NCBI GenBank assembly: GCA_903903715.1
Contig: CAIUZX010000168.1
Location: 1-5,851 of the forward strand
Length of the DNA stretch: 5,851 nucleotides
Direction: 5' to 3'
Source: an uncultured Caulobacterales bacterium
GTDB lineage: Bacteria > Pseudomonadota > Alphaproteobacteria > Caulobacterales > Caulobacteraceae
Position 1 is the first letter of the stretch. Every line of letters starts with the position of its first letter. The notes beneath the pieces were generated by a model. The model was given only the letters and a program-made list of their open reading frames with translations. It had not been told where the DNA came from and ran no database searches. Positions 5,757-5,851 of the stretch are shown here, in pieces. A program made the translations under genes and the position numbers.

Positions 5757-5826
5757 TCCTTATGCTTCCGACATTTGCTTGGCGGGAGGTACATCTGGGA
5801 TGCAAATGTCGGAATCGGACCACTAG
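5750..5826. repeat. Palindrome 2: 23-bp stem with a 6/2-nt internal loop and 23-nt loop
   Basis: CTAGTGGTCC (5750-5759) pairs perfectly with GGACCACTAG (5817-5826). TTCCGACATTTGC (5766-5778) pairs perfectly with GCAAATGTCGGAA (5802-5814). Between the stems lie TTATGC (5760-5765) on the left and TC (5815-5816) on the right. The loop is 5779-5801. The architecture matches palindrome 1, with the same first seven bases and a shared GACATT in the inner stem, but different bases at other paired positions. Confidence 0.9.
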
Positions 5827-5837
5827 GCTGTTTGTAG

Positions 5838-5849
5838 CTCGAATTCGAG
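5838..5849. repeat. 12-bp perfect palindrome at the right edge
   Basis: CTCGAATTCGAG is its own reverse complement. It lies 11 bases beyond the tandem palindromes. Overlapping it, TAGCTCGAA (5835-5843) is the exact reverse complement of TTCGAGCTA (5651-5659) at the left edge of the element. Its role is unknown; the 25 bases 5827-5851 hold no gene that I can see. Confidence 0.4.
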
Positions 5850-5851
5850 AC

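Larger units (their letters stand above)
5657..5826. mobile_element. Tandem pair of palindromes, candidate non-autonomous (MITE/REP-like) element
   Basis: A 170-bp block starts with CTAGTGG and ends with CCACTAG. It holds two complete palindromes (5657-5735 and 5750-5826) joined by a short spacer that is itself part of a third inverted repeat. It is AT-richer than the flanking genes (the last 191 bases are about 45% GC by hand count), has no substantial open reading frame and begins on the stop codon of the PII gene. Each palindrome is bounded by C-TA and TA-G, as expected if a TA within CTAG was duplicated on insertion, the behaviour known for IS630/Tc1-mariner elements. No transposase is present, so it would depend on one elsewhere. 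Assignment to a transposon family is inference; a structured RNA or REP-type repeat is the alternative. Confidence 0.5.

Noticed and set aside
5657..5826. The repeats as a CRISPR array or integron attC site.
   Set aside because: There are only two units, they are palindromic with different sequences and no uniform repeat-spacer pattern, and no R-box/L-box attC core or integrase is seen.
5602..5826. A 74-codon plus-strand frame that runs through the PII 3' end and both palindromes.
   Set aside because: It starts inside the PII gene out of frame, has no ribosome site and is translated palindrome; it is not a credible protein.

Overview
The window looks like ordinary chromosomal DNA of an aerobic, GC-rich alphaproteobacterium. 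A Caulobacterales member (Brevundimonas or Caulobacter-like) is my best guess from gene content, codon use and protein style; this is inference, since there is no rRNA or marker gene to settle it. Sampled coding sequence is well above 60% GC (41 of 60 bases in 1201-1260), while the last 191 bases drop to about 45% by hand count.

Layout, left to right. On the minus strand are the 5' end of ccmC (haem handling in cytochrome c maturation), cut by the window edge, and upstream of it a lipoprotein FKBP-type prolyl isomerase. A 166-bp divergent region with an imperfect palindrome separates these from a plus-strand pair: an iron-containing (group III) alcohol dehydrogenase and, 42 bp later, an exported amidase-signature enzyme resembling peptide amidase. 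The amidase converges, with a 9-bp gap, on gloB (glyoxalase II), which has a TTG start behind a perfect Shine-Dalgarno. A 67-bp divergent gap leads to a class I SAM-dependent methyltransferase and then a PII nitrogen-signalling protein (GlnK-like).

The part ordinary genes do not explain is the 3' end (5657-5826). Two large, separately closed palindromes stand in tandem right after, and overlapping, the PII stop codon. Each has a 10-bp outer stem beginning with CTAGTGG, an asymmetric internal loop, a perfect 13-15 bp inner stem and a 23-25 nt loop. The two copies differ by compensatory changes in both stems, so base pairing itself seems to have been kept. Both are bounded by C-TA...TA-G, as expected for an element that inserts at TA within CTAG. 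The pair is best read as a non-autonomous palindromic element (MITE or REP-like) that may also shape the end of the PII transcript. I could not name the family, and any role is inference.

The genes do not form one pathway. They are small housekeeping and stress units: cytochrome biogenesis and periplasmic folding, alcohol/aldehyde and amide metabolism, methylglyoxal detoxification and nitrogen sensing.
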